DNA of 64,000 bases from Pseudomonadota bacterium (GTDB taxonomy: Bacteria > Desulfobacterota > Desulfobulbia > Desulfobulbales > Desulfocapsaceae). Shown here piece after piece: positions 43,416 through 52,638 of this stretch (positions are counted from its first letter, which is position 1; each line of letters begins with the position of its first letter). The DNA is taken from NCBI GenBank assembly GCA_018817385.1, contig JAHIUA010000035.1, positions 1-64,000 on the forward strand. The letters run 5' to 3'. The position numbers were made by a program, and so were the translations under genes. The notes beneath the pieces were generated by a model. It was not told the DNA's origin. It saw nothing but the letters and a program-made list of their open reading frames with translations, and did not search any database.

Positions 43416-45785
43416 ATGATCTATTTCAAATTTTCCCTCACCACTTTTTTCCTTTTTTCCCTTTTTGTCCCCTCTTCCTTCCTCCAGGCCGCCACCGTTG
43501 AATACCATCTGACCATAGCCCAAGAAGAGGTCAATTTTACTGGAAAAACGGTGAGTGCCATGACCATCAATGGGGCTATACCCGGTCCCGTTCTCTCTTT
43601 CAGGGAAGGGGACCTCGCCAGAATCCACGTCCACAATAAAATGGCAGTGGAAACCTCCATCCACTGGCATGGCCTCCTGGTGCCACCGGAAATGGACGGA
43701 GTTCCCAATATCAGTTTTCCTCCCATTGCCAGCGGTACGACCTTTACCTACGAATTCCCCATCCGCCAGAACGGCACCTACTGGTACCACTCCCACACAA
43801 ATCTCCAGGAACAAAGAGGGGTCTATGGGGCCATTGTCATAGAACCACAGGCCCCACACATCATCGCAGACAGAGAGCATGTCGTACTGCTCTCTGACTG
43901 GACTGATGAAAATCCCCACACGGTATTGCGCACCCTGAAACGAGGCAGCGAATGGTACAGCCTGGAAAAAGGAAGCGGCCAAAGTATCTTTGGGGCCGCA
44001 AAAATTGGAAAAGTCAGAGACTATTTCAGCAGAGAACTCCAGCGCATGCCGCCCATGGATATTGCCGATGTTGCCTATGACTGCTTTCTGGCCAACGGTC
44101 AGGCCGAAAGTTTTTTGCCAGCGAGCCCAGGAGAAACCGTACGCTTACGGATCATTGATGGCTCAGCCACCACCTATTTCCACCTGGAATTCAGTGGCGG
44201 TCCCCTGAACATCATCGCAGCAGACGGCCAAGGGGTGGTACCGGTGGCCAAGGAACGTTTTCTCATCGCTGTTGCCGAGACCTATGATGTCCTTGTTACG
44301 ATACCGGAACATGGCGCCTATGAACTGCGGGCCACTGCCCACGATGGTTCCGGCTATTCCTCTCTCTGGCTTGGAACAGGGCCCAGACACTATGCGACCA
44401 ATCTCCCTAAACCCAATCTCTACCAGGGGATGGGCCATTTCAATCTGGCAGATGTCTTTTCTCTTACCCCGGCAGGGGCCATGGGCATGGCAGAGGACAA
44501 GGTTAAACGAGGAGAGTTGGACATACCGGGCATGGCTGGAATGGCTCCCATGCAGGGCATGAAACATGGTCGGCACAGGCCTGATTCGTCCTTGCTTGAC
44601 ATGGGGAGTCATCAAAGCAAGGCAGATCACTTATTACAGCAGCAGATGCCCTCTTCCCACCAAGGCCATGGCGTTCTCCAGGCACCCCCTGCGGAAATGT
44701 CCGACAGCCAGACCGCACTTCCCGAACGGTCTGGCAAACGTTTCGGGAGCACCTTTCATTTCCTGGGAACAGATATCTCTTCGGCAGGCGATCTGGCAAT
44801 TGATGGTATGGATCCACGCCGGCCCCTCACGCCTTACAAAGAGCTTCGAGCCTTTTCCAAGACCACCTTTCATAGCGACAAACCAAGGCGTGAGATCCGT
44901 CTCACCCTTGATGGTGACATGGAGCGCTATATCTGGACCCTCAACAACAAAACGCTCTCGGAAGATGACTCCATTCGCATCCGGGAAGGAGAAGAGGTCC
45001 GCTTTATTATGATCAACCGAACCATGATGCATCACCCCATGCACCTGCATGGGCATTTTTTCCGAGTGATCAATGGCCAGGGAGCCTTCGCCCCTCTTAA
45101 ACACACGGTGGACGTAGCACCCATGACGACCACCGTCATCGAATTTAAGGCCAACGAGGTTGGTGACTGGTTTTTCCACTGTCACCTTCTCTACCACATG
45201 AAAAGTGGCATGGCCCGGGTGGTAGAGTATGATACCTTCACCCCAGACCCTGCAGTTATGGCTCTACGACCCAAGCTCTACACCGACCCCTGGTACTTCT
45301 GGGGAGAAGCTGATCTACTCAGCCATATGAGCGAGGGCTCTCTACAGGCCAGCAATACCCGTCACATCATCTCTGTCCAATGGGAGGCTGGCTGGCAGGA
45401 TGTGGAGACAAACGAATGGGAAGGCACCCTGCGCTGGGATTACTCCCTCAACCGCTTTACCACACTCTTTATCGGCCAGTATCTTGAAGGAGATGAAGAG
45501 GATGAATTCGAAAAAATCAGGGGCATTGCCGGCCTGACCTATCTCTTACCCCTATCCATCGAATCAACCCTGTGGATTGACAACGAAGGAGAGGCCCGCA
45601 TAGATCTGGGAAAGAGTTTTACCCTGACCCCTCGCCTCTCCCTCTATGGCGAGCTGGAATATGACACCCTGAAGGATTGGCAGGGCAGCAGCGGCTTACG
45701 TTATATGGTAAACAAAAATCTCTCCCTGATCGGCAGCTACCACTCCGAATTTGGTTTTGGGGCCGGTCTCCAGTTGCGCTTTTAA
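43416..45785 (+). CDS. CopA-like multicopper oxidase with C-terminal beta-barrel-like domain
   Basis: A 789-residue secreted copper oxidase. The signal peptide (residues 1-25, MIYFKFSLTTFFLFSLF) is Sec-type with no twin arginine. All four copper motifs are complete: HWHG, WYHSH, HHPMHLHGHFF and HCHLLYHMKSGM, giving type 1, 2 and 3 sites. A Met/His-rich insert (PGMAGMAPMQGMKHGRH, ~365-430) should bind extra Cu(I). The last ~180 residues depart from CopA: alternating beta-strands (WEGTLRWDYSLNRFTTLFIGQYL, LYGELEYDTL) ending LQLRF with a terminal Phe, as in outer-membrane barrels such as CopB. I infer a CopA-barrel fusion held at or in the outer membrane. The ATG at 43416 has AAGGAG 10 bases upstream. 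Confidence 0.88.
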   Translation: MIYFKFSLTTFFLFSLFVPSSFLQAATVEYHLTIAQEEVNFTGKTVSAMTINGAIPGPVLSFREGDLARIHVHNKMAVETSIHWHGLLVPPEMDGVPNISFPPIASGTTFTYEFPIRQNGTYWYHSHTNLQEQRGVYGAIVIEPQAPHIIADREHVVLLSDWTDENPHTVLRTLKRGSEWYSLEKGSGQSIFGAAKIGKVRDYFSRELQRMPPMDIADVAYDCFLANGQAESFLPASPGETVRLRIIDGSATTYFHLEFSGGPLNIIAADGQGVVPVAKERFLIAVAETYDVLVTIPEHGAYELRATAHDGSGYSSLWLGTGPRHYATNLPKPNLYQGMGHFNLADVFSLTPAGAMGMAEDKVKRGELDIPGMAGMAPMQGMKHGRHRPDSSLLDMGSHQSKADHLLQQQMPSSHQGHGVLQAPPAEMSDSQTALPERSGKRFGSTFHFLGTDISSAGDLAIDGMDPRRPLTPYKELRAFSKTTFHSDKPRREIRLTLDGDMERYIWTLNNKTLSEDDSIRIREGEEVRFIMINRTMMHHPMHLHGHFFRVINGQGAFAPLKHTVDVAPMTTTVIEFKANEVGDWFFHCHLLYHMKSGMARVVEYDTFTPDPAVMALRPKLYTDPWYFWGEADLLSHMSEGSLQASNTRHIISVQWEAGWQDVETNEWEGTLRWDYSLNRFTTLFIGQYLEGDEEDEFEKIRGIAGLTYLLPLSIESTLWIDNEGEARIDLGKSFTLTPRLSLYGELEYDTLKDWQGSSGLRYMVNKNLSLIGSYHSEFGFGAGLQLRF

Positions 45786-46096
45786 GACCTTCCGCAACGA
45801 GTTCCAGAACCTTTGGATTTTTCAGTCATTTCAAGAGAGAGATCTGCATGAAAAATACTTGAGGGCAGGCCAGGGATCAAAAAGATAACCGTTTTGGCCA
45901 GGTTAGGTGAGGGAACCCGCCTGCTTTCTATCCCAGGAGCCTGTCGGACTTAGACATAAATCTGCTGCAAATTTGACAAATCGGCCCAGATCTCCGTGGT
46001 TTTTCGTTAAATAGGCCTGCTATTCGCCTCAAATCCATTAAAATCTGGTCTCGATTTCTCTAATTTTCGCTACGATTCTCTAAATCCGACAGACTC
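45786..46096. other. Intergenic region between convergent genes, half of it a MITE-like element
   Basis: Bases 45786-45936 hold nothing recognisable. The remainder is the 160-bp inverted-repeat element described separately. Confidence 0.4.
45937..46096. mobile_element. MITE-like element, 160 bp, 18-bp terminal inverted repeats
   Basis: GAGCCTGTCGGACTTAGA (45937-45954) matches the reverse complement of 46079-46096 (GAGTCTGTCGGATTTAGA) at 16 of 18 positions. No coding capacity. The right end directly abuts the stop codon of the propeller-protein gene. Similar ends would be expected on a full-length insertion sequence elsewhere in the genome. Confidence 0.6.
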
Positions 46097-47641
46097 TTAA
46101 GGTCGTGAGTTATTTATTATGGCCGGCAGGAACATTGGCCACGGGAAGATATCAGGTCCAGCCAGCTTGCTGATAAAAATATCTTCAAACCCGGCACTAA
46201 CAAGATTAACCACCCCATCTCCGGGATCGAAGTCGGCACTACCCTGAAAAAAACCAATACTGTAAACATTACCCGCAGAATCGACGGAGACACCATAGCC
46301 ATAATCGTCTGACGTCCCGCCCATGGCCCTGGCCCAGAGGAAATCACCGCGACTGTTCAGCTTGCTGACATAAATATCGGCATTGCCGACACTGGTGCGC
46401 TCGAAAACCTGCCCCCCCCCCAGGCCGGGGTCAAAGTCGGCAATGCCCTGAAAGAAACCGGTGCTGTAAACGTTACCGGACGAATCGACGGAGATCCCAT
46501 ATCCAACATCGGAAAAAGCCCCTCCCATGCCTTTGGCCCAGACAAATTTGCCACCGCTGTCGAGCTTGCTGATATAAATATCACCACTGCCAGCGCTGGT
46601 CAGGTTGAACATTCCAGTATCCCCTGGGTCAAAATCAACCGTGCCATTAAACCAGCCGGTGCTGTAAACATTGCCGGCAGCATCTACGGAAACGGCCTGA
46701 CCAACGTCTTCTGAAGACCCGCCCATAGCTCTGGCCCAGACAAAATTTCCGTTGCTGTCGAGTTTACTGATATAGATATCATAAGTTCCGTTGCTGCTGG
46801 TCAGCTCAAAAATTTCTCCAGGCCCAGTTCCTGGATCAAAATCGACCGTACCCTGAAACCAGCCGGTGGTATAAATGTGACCTGAAGAATAGAGGGATAT
46901 GCCTAAGCCAACATCTGCTGCTGCCCCACCCATTGCCTTTACCCAGACAAAGTTCCCACTGTTGTCCTGTTTGCTGATAAAAATATCCTCTACACCCTCA
47001 CTGGTAAGAAAAAAGCTGCCTCCACCCGGATCAAAGTCAACCGTGTTCTTAAAATAGCCGGTGGTATAGATATTACCGCCGGAATCCACCAAAACTCCAT
47101 TGCCATAATCGTCCGTAGTCCCGCCCATGGCCCAGGCCCCGACAAAGTTTCCCCTGCTGTCCAGCTTGCTGATAAAGACATCGCTACTCCCTACGCTGGT
47201 CAGCTCAAAAACAGCTGCTCCGGGATCAAAGTCGACCGTACCTCCGAAGGAGCCGGTGGTGTAAACATTGCCTGCAGAATCTACAAAGATGCCAACTCCG
47301 ACATCATCATAAAGACTTCCCAGTCCTCTGGCCCAGACAAGGTTACCGGTGCTGTCCAACTTGCTGATAAAGATATCATTATTGCCGGCGCTGCTCAGGG
47401 TTGTCATGCCAGCACCCGGATCAAAATCGACCGTACCCTGAAAATAGCCGGTGCTGTACACATTACCGACAGAATCAACGACAATACCGTAGCCAATATC
47501 ATCTAAGGTCTGCCCCATGCGTTTGGCCCAGACAAAATCGCCATCTGCAGCCTGAACGAGAGTGGCAGATGGCATCATCAGGAAACTGGAAAAAAGGATT
47601 AACGACAGAATGAATCTGGAAAAGAAGGTATATATTTTCAT
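46097..47641 (-). CDS. Secreted seven-repeat beta-propeller (SBBP-type) protein
   Basis: A 514-residue protein with a signal peptide (MKIYTFFSRFILSLILFSSFLMMPSATLVQA) and seven tandem repeats of about 65 residues of the form FVWAxxMGG-x3-DxGxGIxVDSxGNVYxTGxFxGTVDFDPG, ending DIFISKLDSxGN. This is the SBBP repeat, and seven copies fit one closed seven-bladed propeller. DFDPG loops may bind calcium. The C-terminal tail IFPWPMFLPAIINNSRP is outside the repeats and is shared with two neighbours. GAGGA precedes the ATG. Likely a surface-located binding or structural protein of the copper-oxidase island. Confidence 0.88.
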   Translation of the reverse strand: MKIYTFFSRFILSLILFSSFLMMPSATLVQAADGDFVWAKRMGQTLDDIGYGIVVDSVGNVYSTGYFQGTVDFDPGAGMTTLSSAGNNDIFISKLDSTGNLVWARGLGSLYDDVGVGIFVDSAGNVYTTGSFGGTVDFDPGAAVFELTSVGSSDVFISKLDSRGNFVGAWAMGGTTDDYGNGVLVDSGGNIYTTGYFKNTVDFDPGGGSFFLTSEGVEDIFISKQDNSGNFVWVKAMGGAAADVGLGISLYSSGHIYTTGWFQGTVDFDPGTGPGEIFELTSSNGTYDIYISKLDSNGNFVWARAMGGSSEDVGQAVSVDAAGNVYSTGWFNGTVDFDPGDTGMFNLTSAGSGDIYISKLDSGGKFVWAKGMGGAFSDVGYGISVDSSGNVYSTGFFQGIADFDPGLGGGQVFERTSVGNADIYVSKLNSRGDFLWARAMGGTSDDYGYGVSVDSAGNVYSIGFFQGSADFDPGDGVVNLVSAGFEDIFISKLAGPDIFPWPMFLPAIINNSRP

Positions 47642-47839
47642 AGTTCCTCACTTACAGGGCATAAAAAAAAACGAACTGGATCTGACGCTGAGACAGGACT
47701 CCTGGTATCTTTCATATGACTATGTCTTTCAATTCTGGTGGAGAGCAGGTCGGTTATTCGTTTTCCACCACAAGGTTGCCCACTTCGTCACAATCGGAAG
47801 TAGGGATAACGGAGCAGCTGCAGGTCTGTTACGACACCA

Positions 47840-49489
47840 TCAGGGTTGCTTGCTCTTAATTGGCACAAAGAGACTCCACGGGAAAGAATAAAAACTGGCC
47901 GAAACATTTTTCACCTGATTCATAGTCACCTGGCACAAGAGTTCCATCCCGGTACAGTCACCTGACCAGCCAGCAAACCGACTGTTGGATGCTGGAACGG
48001 CGGTCAAGGTCACAAGTCGGCCCTCAACATATTCTCCCTGGCAGTCAACTGGACAGCTTATCCCGTGAGGGTCACTGACAACACTGCTGTCACCTCCTCC
48101 GCTTACATTGACATTCAACGAGTAAGTGGTAAACAAATCATAAGAAGCTGCAAGGTTGAGCAGCCCATAGCCATAGACATTATCAGCACCGAAGTCCCCG
48201 AGATCGGTAGCTGACTGCATAAGTACAGTTTCCAGTTCTGCGACAGTAAGCTCGGGATTTACGCTGATCAGCAGCGCCATGGCTCCAGCGATATGGGGGC
48301 CGGCAATGGAGGTTCCGGAAACAAAGGCGTAGGAATCGAGATAGGTTCCAGCCGAGGTGAGATCGGCAGTCCTGATGGTAACCCCAGGTGAGACAAGTTC
48401 GGGAAAAATAGTCCCGTCACATGCTGAAGGACCACGGCTGCTGGTACTGGTAACCTGAAGCAGTTCGTCAACACTTCCAACTGCAAAGCTTTCCGGATAG
48501 TTTGCCAGGCTAACACTTGTGGAAGGGTTGGGTCCAGCATTCCCTGCCGAAAAAACAACTGCCACACCTGCACTCTTCAGGGCTTGAATGTCTGGCCGGA
48601 ACTCCAGTTCTTCGAAGCACTGATCAACAGCCCCATCAAAGCCCCAGGAATTGTTTACCACATCAGGAAGATCGTCCGTATCCGGATCACCATCTGGATC
48701 AAGAAGCCACTGAAACCCCTGATGAATAGCACTGTACGAAGTAAATCCATCATTATTAAACAGCTTCACCGCAATCCACCTGGCATCGGGGGCAACTCCA
48801 ATGGCTGAGCCACCTGCATCACCTCCGACCATGACCCCCATGGTTTGGGTCCCGTGACCTGACGTATCATAGGGTGTGGAATATTCTCCGTTGGGATCGA
48901 ACCAGCTATTACTGCCGCCCCGCCATCGGGGAGCCAGATCAGGGTGAGCAGCGTCCACCCCGGTATCCATACTGGCAACGACAACCCCGGTCCCTGTGTA
49001 TCCAAGAGCCCAAAGAGCAGGGGCATTTATTGCCTCGAGATTCCATTCAGGGACACCGCTCAAGGCGGGAGAGGGCAGAGGCAGACTCAGGATAGCATCA
49101 AGACTCAGGCTCTGGACATCCGTTCTCCTTGCCAGTTCGGCCACCTGGTCGGCCCGAAGGGTCACAGCCATTCCGTTAACGATCCACAATGGCGTAACTT
49201 TTGCTACCTTGTTTTTCCTTAAAAACTCACGAAGGGATTTTTGCGTCTTCCCGGCCTTATCCCGCAAGGCCCTGTTAATTTTTGACCTGCGTACCTTTTT
49301 ATCCTTGTCTGTGAATTGGCTCAGATTCTCCTGGTCACTCAAGGTAACAATGACCGAAATCTCTTCTTCAGGGCTCATGTCCTTGAGAGTTAGAAGGAGA
49401 TCTGGGTGAATACTGCCTGCCTGTGAAGATGAGACAGCCCATTGAATACACACAAGGCCAATAAACAGTATCTGGCTTCTTTTCATCAT
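47840..49489 (-). CDS. Secreted subtilisin-like (S8) serine protease
   Basis: A 549-residue protease with a signal peptide (cleavage near SSSQAGS), an inhibitor-like prodomain (~25-130, ISVIVTLSDQENLSQF), and an S8 catalytic domain with Asp (VASMDTGVDAAHPDL), His (DTSGHGTQTMGVM) and Ser (VSGTSIAGPHIAGAM). After ~445 comes an InlB/bacterial-repeat-type beta domain with paired cysteines (ISCPVDCQGEYVEGRLVTLTA; GWSGDCTGMELLC). The end is FPWSLFVPIKSKQP, a tail shared with neighbours. It could process co-encoded surface proteins. Confidence 0.93.
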   Translation of the reverse strand: MMKRSQILFIGLVCIQWAVSSSQAGSIHPDLLLTLKDMSPEEEISVIVTLSDQENLSQFTDKDKKVRRSKINRALRDKAGKTQKSLREFLRKNKVAKVTPLWIVNGMAVTLRADQVAELARRTDVQSLSLDAILSLPLPSPALSGVPEWNLEAINAPALWALGYTGTGVVVASMDTGVDAAHPDLAPRWRGGSNSWFDPNGEYSTPYDTSGHGTQTMGVMVGGDAGGSAIGVAPDARWIAVKLFNNDGFTSYSAIHQGFQWLLDPDGDPDTDDLPDVVNNSWGFDGAVDQCFEELEFRPDIQALKSAGVAVVFSAGNAGPNPSTSVSLANYPESFAVGSVDELLQVTSTSSRGPSACDGTIFPELVSPGVTIRTADLTSAGTYLDSYAFVSGTSIAGPHIAGAMALLISVNPELTVAELETVLMQSATDLGDFGADNVYGYGLLNLAASYDLFTTYSLNVNVSGGGDSSVVSDPHGISCPVDCQGEYVEGRLVTLTAVPASNSRFAGWSGDCTGMELLCQVTMNQVKNVSASFYSFPWSLFVPIKSKQP

Positions 49490-49565
49490 CCTGTAATACC
49501 TGCTGCTTTCCCATCGTCACGGCCAGAAACGATATATCACGACCCGGATAAGACAATGACCAGGG

Positions 49566-49692
49566 GCTTGTCCGAGAATAGGCATTTTATCCACAATCGA
49601 GGCATTTCTAAAAAATACAACCAACCAGCTATTTCGAGCATTATTGGTTGAGATAACGAAGAGTTTGGGAAAAAGGACATTCTCGGACAGGC
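49566..49692. mobile_element. MITE-like element, 127 bp
   Basis: GCTTGTCCGAGAAT (49566-49579) matches the reverse complement of 49679-49692 (GCCTGTCCGAGAAT) at 13 of 14 positions. An internal CAACCA/TGGTTG pair adds a second stem. No coding capacity. It lies between the protease gene and the lipoprotein gene. Confidence 0.55.
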
Positions 49693-49744
49693 TACTGGCA
49701 GAGATGTCCTCTTGGGCACAAGGTAACTCAATGCAGCCAACAGA

Positions 49745-50185
49745 CTACTGAACGAGTAGATTCTCCACTCGAAAATCGCCTATAACCACCGTCACCTTAT
49801 CCCCTGCCCGAACTAAGCCTCCTGAATTACCAAAGAACATCCAGTAAATACGACCCTCCTGGGGTTTATTCGATGTCCGCAAAGGCCCAACTTTACCCAT
49901 GCTCGGTACCGCCAAGACCTTTGTACTCTTCTGATCAATGAGATAAGGCTTGTTGGCACGAACAAAAAGGGTTTCGGCCTTTTTTGAATCCAGTACGCGA
50001 TAGCGAAAATCAAGCATATGACCGGCCGCTGACAAGCGTAAGCTGGTAATTTCTATGCCCCATTTTTCTTGTATTTCATTTGCGACCCGTTGCTCACCTG
50101 GAACAACGGCAACACAGGCTGTCATGAAAAAAAACACCCCCAGCAACCACGCGCCAAGAATCGAGCTTGAAACAAACCTTTTCAT
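49745..50185 (-). CDS. Probable lipoprotein of unknown function
   Basis: A 146-residue protein. The ATG at 50185 (MKRFVSSSILGAWLLGVFFFMTAC) gives a lipoprotein signal peptide with an MTAC lipobox at the end of the hydrophobic core. The remainder is a small mixed domain (IEITSLRLSAAGHMLDFRYRVLDSKKAETLF, then RIYWMFFGNSGGLVRAGDKVTVVIGDFRVENLLVQ). No family is recognised. It lies within the multicopper-oxidase operon and may serve as a membrane-attached accessory. Confidence 0.75.
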   Translation of the reverse strand: MKRFVSSSILGAWLLGVFFFMTACVAVVPGEQRVANEIQEKWGIEITSLRLSAAGHMLDFRYRVLDSKKAETLFVRANKPYLIDQKSTKVLAVPSMGKVGPLRTSNKPQEGRIYWMFFGNSGGLVRAGDKVTVVIGDFRVENLLVQ

Positions 50186-50251
50186 ATTATCCTGTACATA
50201 CAATAAATCATTCCCGACAACGCATACAGTTGTCTTTCTACAATCCTAACT

Positions 50252-51268
50252 CTACAATCCTAACCTTATTCTGCCACTTGTAATGGCCGGAACGAACATC
50301 ATCCACGGAAATGGTTTGATATCCGCCCTGAAATACACCAGCATCCCTCCTCCTGGAGCACCGTTGCTGCTCAGGGACAGGCTGCGATCATAAAGAGCGT
50401 AGGTTCCCGTTTCAAGCGGACGCCATCGTGCGTCAAGCGTTTTACCTGCCGCAAGTAAAACAGAATATTGCTCCCTTGCATAGGGATAAGGATTGCCGTC
50501 CTCGGCAATAATCTTCATATGTGGTCCCTGCAAGACTGGGACATGCGACATAAGGCCGGCATTTACAAACCGGAGAAGCAGGTCTTTTTTATCAGTAGCT
50601 CCTCCAAAGACAACCGGTACCGGTTGAGCGGCGGTATAGGCCTTACCATTAACCAGAAAATATTTGGGCTTATACGTAAGCGGAGTTGCAGCTGATAGCG
50701 TTCCATGTAAGGCTGGATCGATTTCACTGAAAAGAACCAGAACATCCCCTATGACCTGGCTATAACTTCCCACCGTTAGAGCGCCGAACAACCCCATATG
50801 AATCTGCTTGGCAGGGTTACTTCCACTCTGATACAGGAAGGTTCCGGATTTGAGATTACTCCAGGTATAGCTTGCTGTCCCTCCGGCTGCAGCGGCCTCA
50901 TGGGTAAAGGCGGTAACCCTGTCTCTCCCCTGCAGATCAGTCATTATTACAGGATTCAGCACTGCATTCTGTCCCGGGATCACCAGGGAAACAGGCTCAC
51001 TGAGACAATTGCGAAGTAATATGGTCAGATTGCCGCCAGGAGCTACGACCTGTAAGGGGCCGACATCCCAGACAACCGGTCCCATGGGACATGATCCCGG
51101 ATCAGGGATAAACCCCCACATTGGAATCGGGGTGGGCGAATCTGGAGGAGTCCATTCACCTTCCACGGCAGCGAGGTTCAACGCCGAGGCAGATGTAGCT
51201 CCAAGGAAAAACACAAGCAATAGAATTACCGGCGTTCGCAGGGTTATCAATAATGTCGTTATCTTCAT
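50252..51268 (-). CDS. Two-domain cupredoxin-fold protein without copper-ligand motifs (multicopper oxidase-like C)
   Basis: A 338-residue secreted protein (signal peptide ending SASALN) with two cupredoxin-like domains. They align in outline with the next protein: the segment SGTFLYQSGSNPAKQIHMGLFGAL stands where multicopper oxidases have the HxH/HCH motif, and SHVPVLQGPHMKIIAEDG stands where the neighbour has HPFHHHG-SHSRVIARDG. Nearly all copper histidines are absent, so it is probably a structural partner. The C-terminal tail KPFPWMMFVPAITSG matches two other proteins of the locus. AGAGGG precedes its ATG, and it lies 19 bases after the gene for protein B. Confidence 0.8.
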   Translation of the reverse strand: MKITTLLITLRTPVILLLVFFLGATSASALNLAAVEGEWTPPDSPTPIPMWGFIPDPGSCPMGPVVWDVGPLQVVAPGGNLTILLRNCLSEPVSLVIPGQNAVLNPVIMTDLQGRDRVTAFTHEAAAAGGTASYTWSNLKSGTFLYQSGSNPAKQIHMGLFGALTVGSYSQVIGDVLVLFSEIDPALHGTLSAATPLTYKPKYFLVNGKAYTAAQPVPVVFGGATDKKDLLLRFVNAGLMSHVPVLQGPHMKIIAEDGNPYPYAREQYSVLLAAGKTLDARWRPLETGTYALYDRSLSLSSNGAPGGGMLVYFRADIKPFPWMMFVPAITSGRIRLGL

Positions 51269-51286
51269 ATCTATTCCCTCTGTCCG

Positions 51287-52624
51287 TTAAGGTATCGGGA
51301 CACCTGGCGCTTCGATAACTAACATTGTCATCATCCCGCCAGGAAAAATATCATAATTGGTCATCTCTTTTTCAGTGTGAGAATGCCACATGTAGGTATA
51401 TCCCCCATTGGGATTCAACCCTCCCTCACCCGGCGGCAGAGAACCAAGTAATCCAAGAAAAGGACTGCCACTGTAAAATCCACCAAAAGTCAGTTCTTGT
51501 GTTATAGGCAGCTGTACAGGAATGGGCTGGTAGTGATCTGGACAATATTCAAATGTCGTGTCGTCAAAATCATCTCCATCATTGGTGGTACAGGTATGGA
51601 CGAATTCAGGGCCTTCTGCGGGCGTTCCGTATATATCCCAGCCCAGTCCCTTGCCAGTCCACTCAAATATTGTATCTATGGTGCTCCCAGGTTGCGACTG
51701 GACGGTAAAAACCTCATGGCTGAGATCAGGTCCCCTGCCTGGAGCGCTTTGCAGAAGTCGTCCATCACGGGCGATCACACGGGAATGACTTCCATGATGA
51801 TGGAAAGGATGGAGATCTCGTCCACCACCAACGATTCTCATCAACAACTTCTCCCCCGGATGCATTCGAGGCATGGAATTATATGGCTGATTGGGAAGCC
51901 AGGGAACTCCTGCATCAGACATGGTATCAGGAGCTGCCCGGCCGTTGATGAACCAGAGCACCGGGAAAAAGTTTGCCAGATAATCAGTTGCGGCCATTGA
52001 TTCCGGGCCAAATTGTTCCACCCTCTGGTGAACCCGGGGGTCCATTTCACTGAGAAGAAAGAGATACTCTTGCTCAAAGCGTGTATCCTGATGATTATAG
52101 GCAAAATTGCTTCCGGAAGAGGGACGGACTATGATCGCTCCGAACAACCCCATTTCAAGCTGGAGAGCGGAATCTGTGCCGCTGTAATAGGTATAGGTTC
52201 CCGGGTTGGTGGCTTTAAACTGATAGCTCACTGTTCCTCCCGGTATTGCTTCCCTGGTCAGAACTCCTGGAACCCCTGAGTTACCGGGAAGAACCTTGGC
52301 CTGATGACCAGGAAAAACTATAGAAACATTAGGGGCGACTCCCGTACCTGCAACGGTCAAACTGTTTGTCAGTTTCACCGTTACCAGAGCACCTTGATTG
52401 ACAACCAGTGTCGGGCCTGGATACTGAGCCAGACCGGCACCATTGGCGTACCCCCAGATCAAATAACTTCCGCCGTCCGGAGTTGAAACATGTCCGGTCG
52501 TTGCTGTCAGATTAAAGGTTGTTCCGCTGATACCATTGATCCCTGCTCCTGCACTGACTGTCAACAGGATCATGAACACGGCACCGAGAACAGTAACCTG
52601 AATTACCGTTTTAATTATTCTCAT
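51287..52624 (-). CDS. Two-domain multicopper oxidase-like protein B (half of the trinuclear copper site)
   Basis: A 445-residue secreted protein (signal peptide ending VSAGAGI). The first cupredoxin domain has lost the ligands (SIVFPGHQAKVLPG; GTYTYYSGTDSALQLEMGL). The second keeps DLHPFHHHGSHSRV (H-x2-H-x-H-G) and MWHSHTEKEM (H-x-H), without the type-1 cysteine. These are the ligand sets normally found in the first domain of laccases. It therefore offers half of a type 2/3 trinuclear cluster but no type-1 site. A partner must supply the rest; protein A is encoded 14 bases upstream. The ATG at 52624 has AAGGAG 6 bases before it. Confidence 0.85.
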   Translation of the reverse strand: MRIIKTVIQVTVLGAVFMILLTVSAGAGINGISGTTFNLTATTGHVSTPDGGSYLIWGYANGAGLAQYPGPTLVVNQGALVTVKLTNSLTVAGTGVAPNVSIVFPGHQAKVLPGNSGVPGVLTREAIPGGTVSYQFKATNPGTYTYYSGTDSALQLEMGLFGAIIVRPSSGSNFAYNHQDTRFEQEYLFLLSEMDPRVHQRVEQFGPESMAATDYLANFFPVLWFINGRAAPDTMSDAGVPWLPNQPYNSMPRMHPGEKLLMRIVGGGRDLHPFHHHGSHSRVIARDGRLLQSAPGRGPDLSHEVFTVQSQPGSTIDTIFEWTGKGLGWDIYGTPAEGPEFVHTCTTNDGDDFDDTTFEYCPDHYQPIPVQLPITQELTFGGFYSGSPFLGLLGSLPPGEGGLNPNGGYTYMWHSHTEKEMTNYDIFPGGMMTMLVIEAPGVPIP

Positions 52625-52638
52625 CTCCATCTCCTTTT

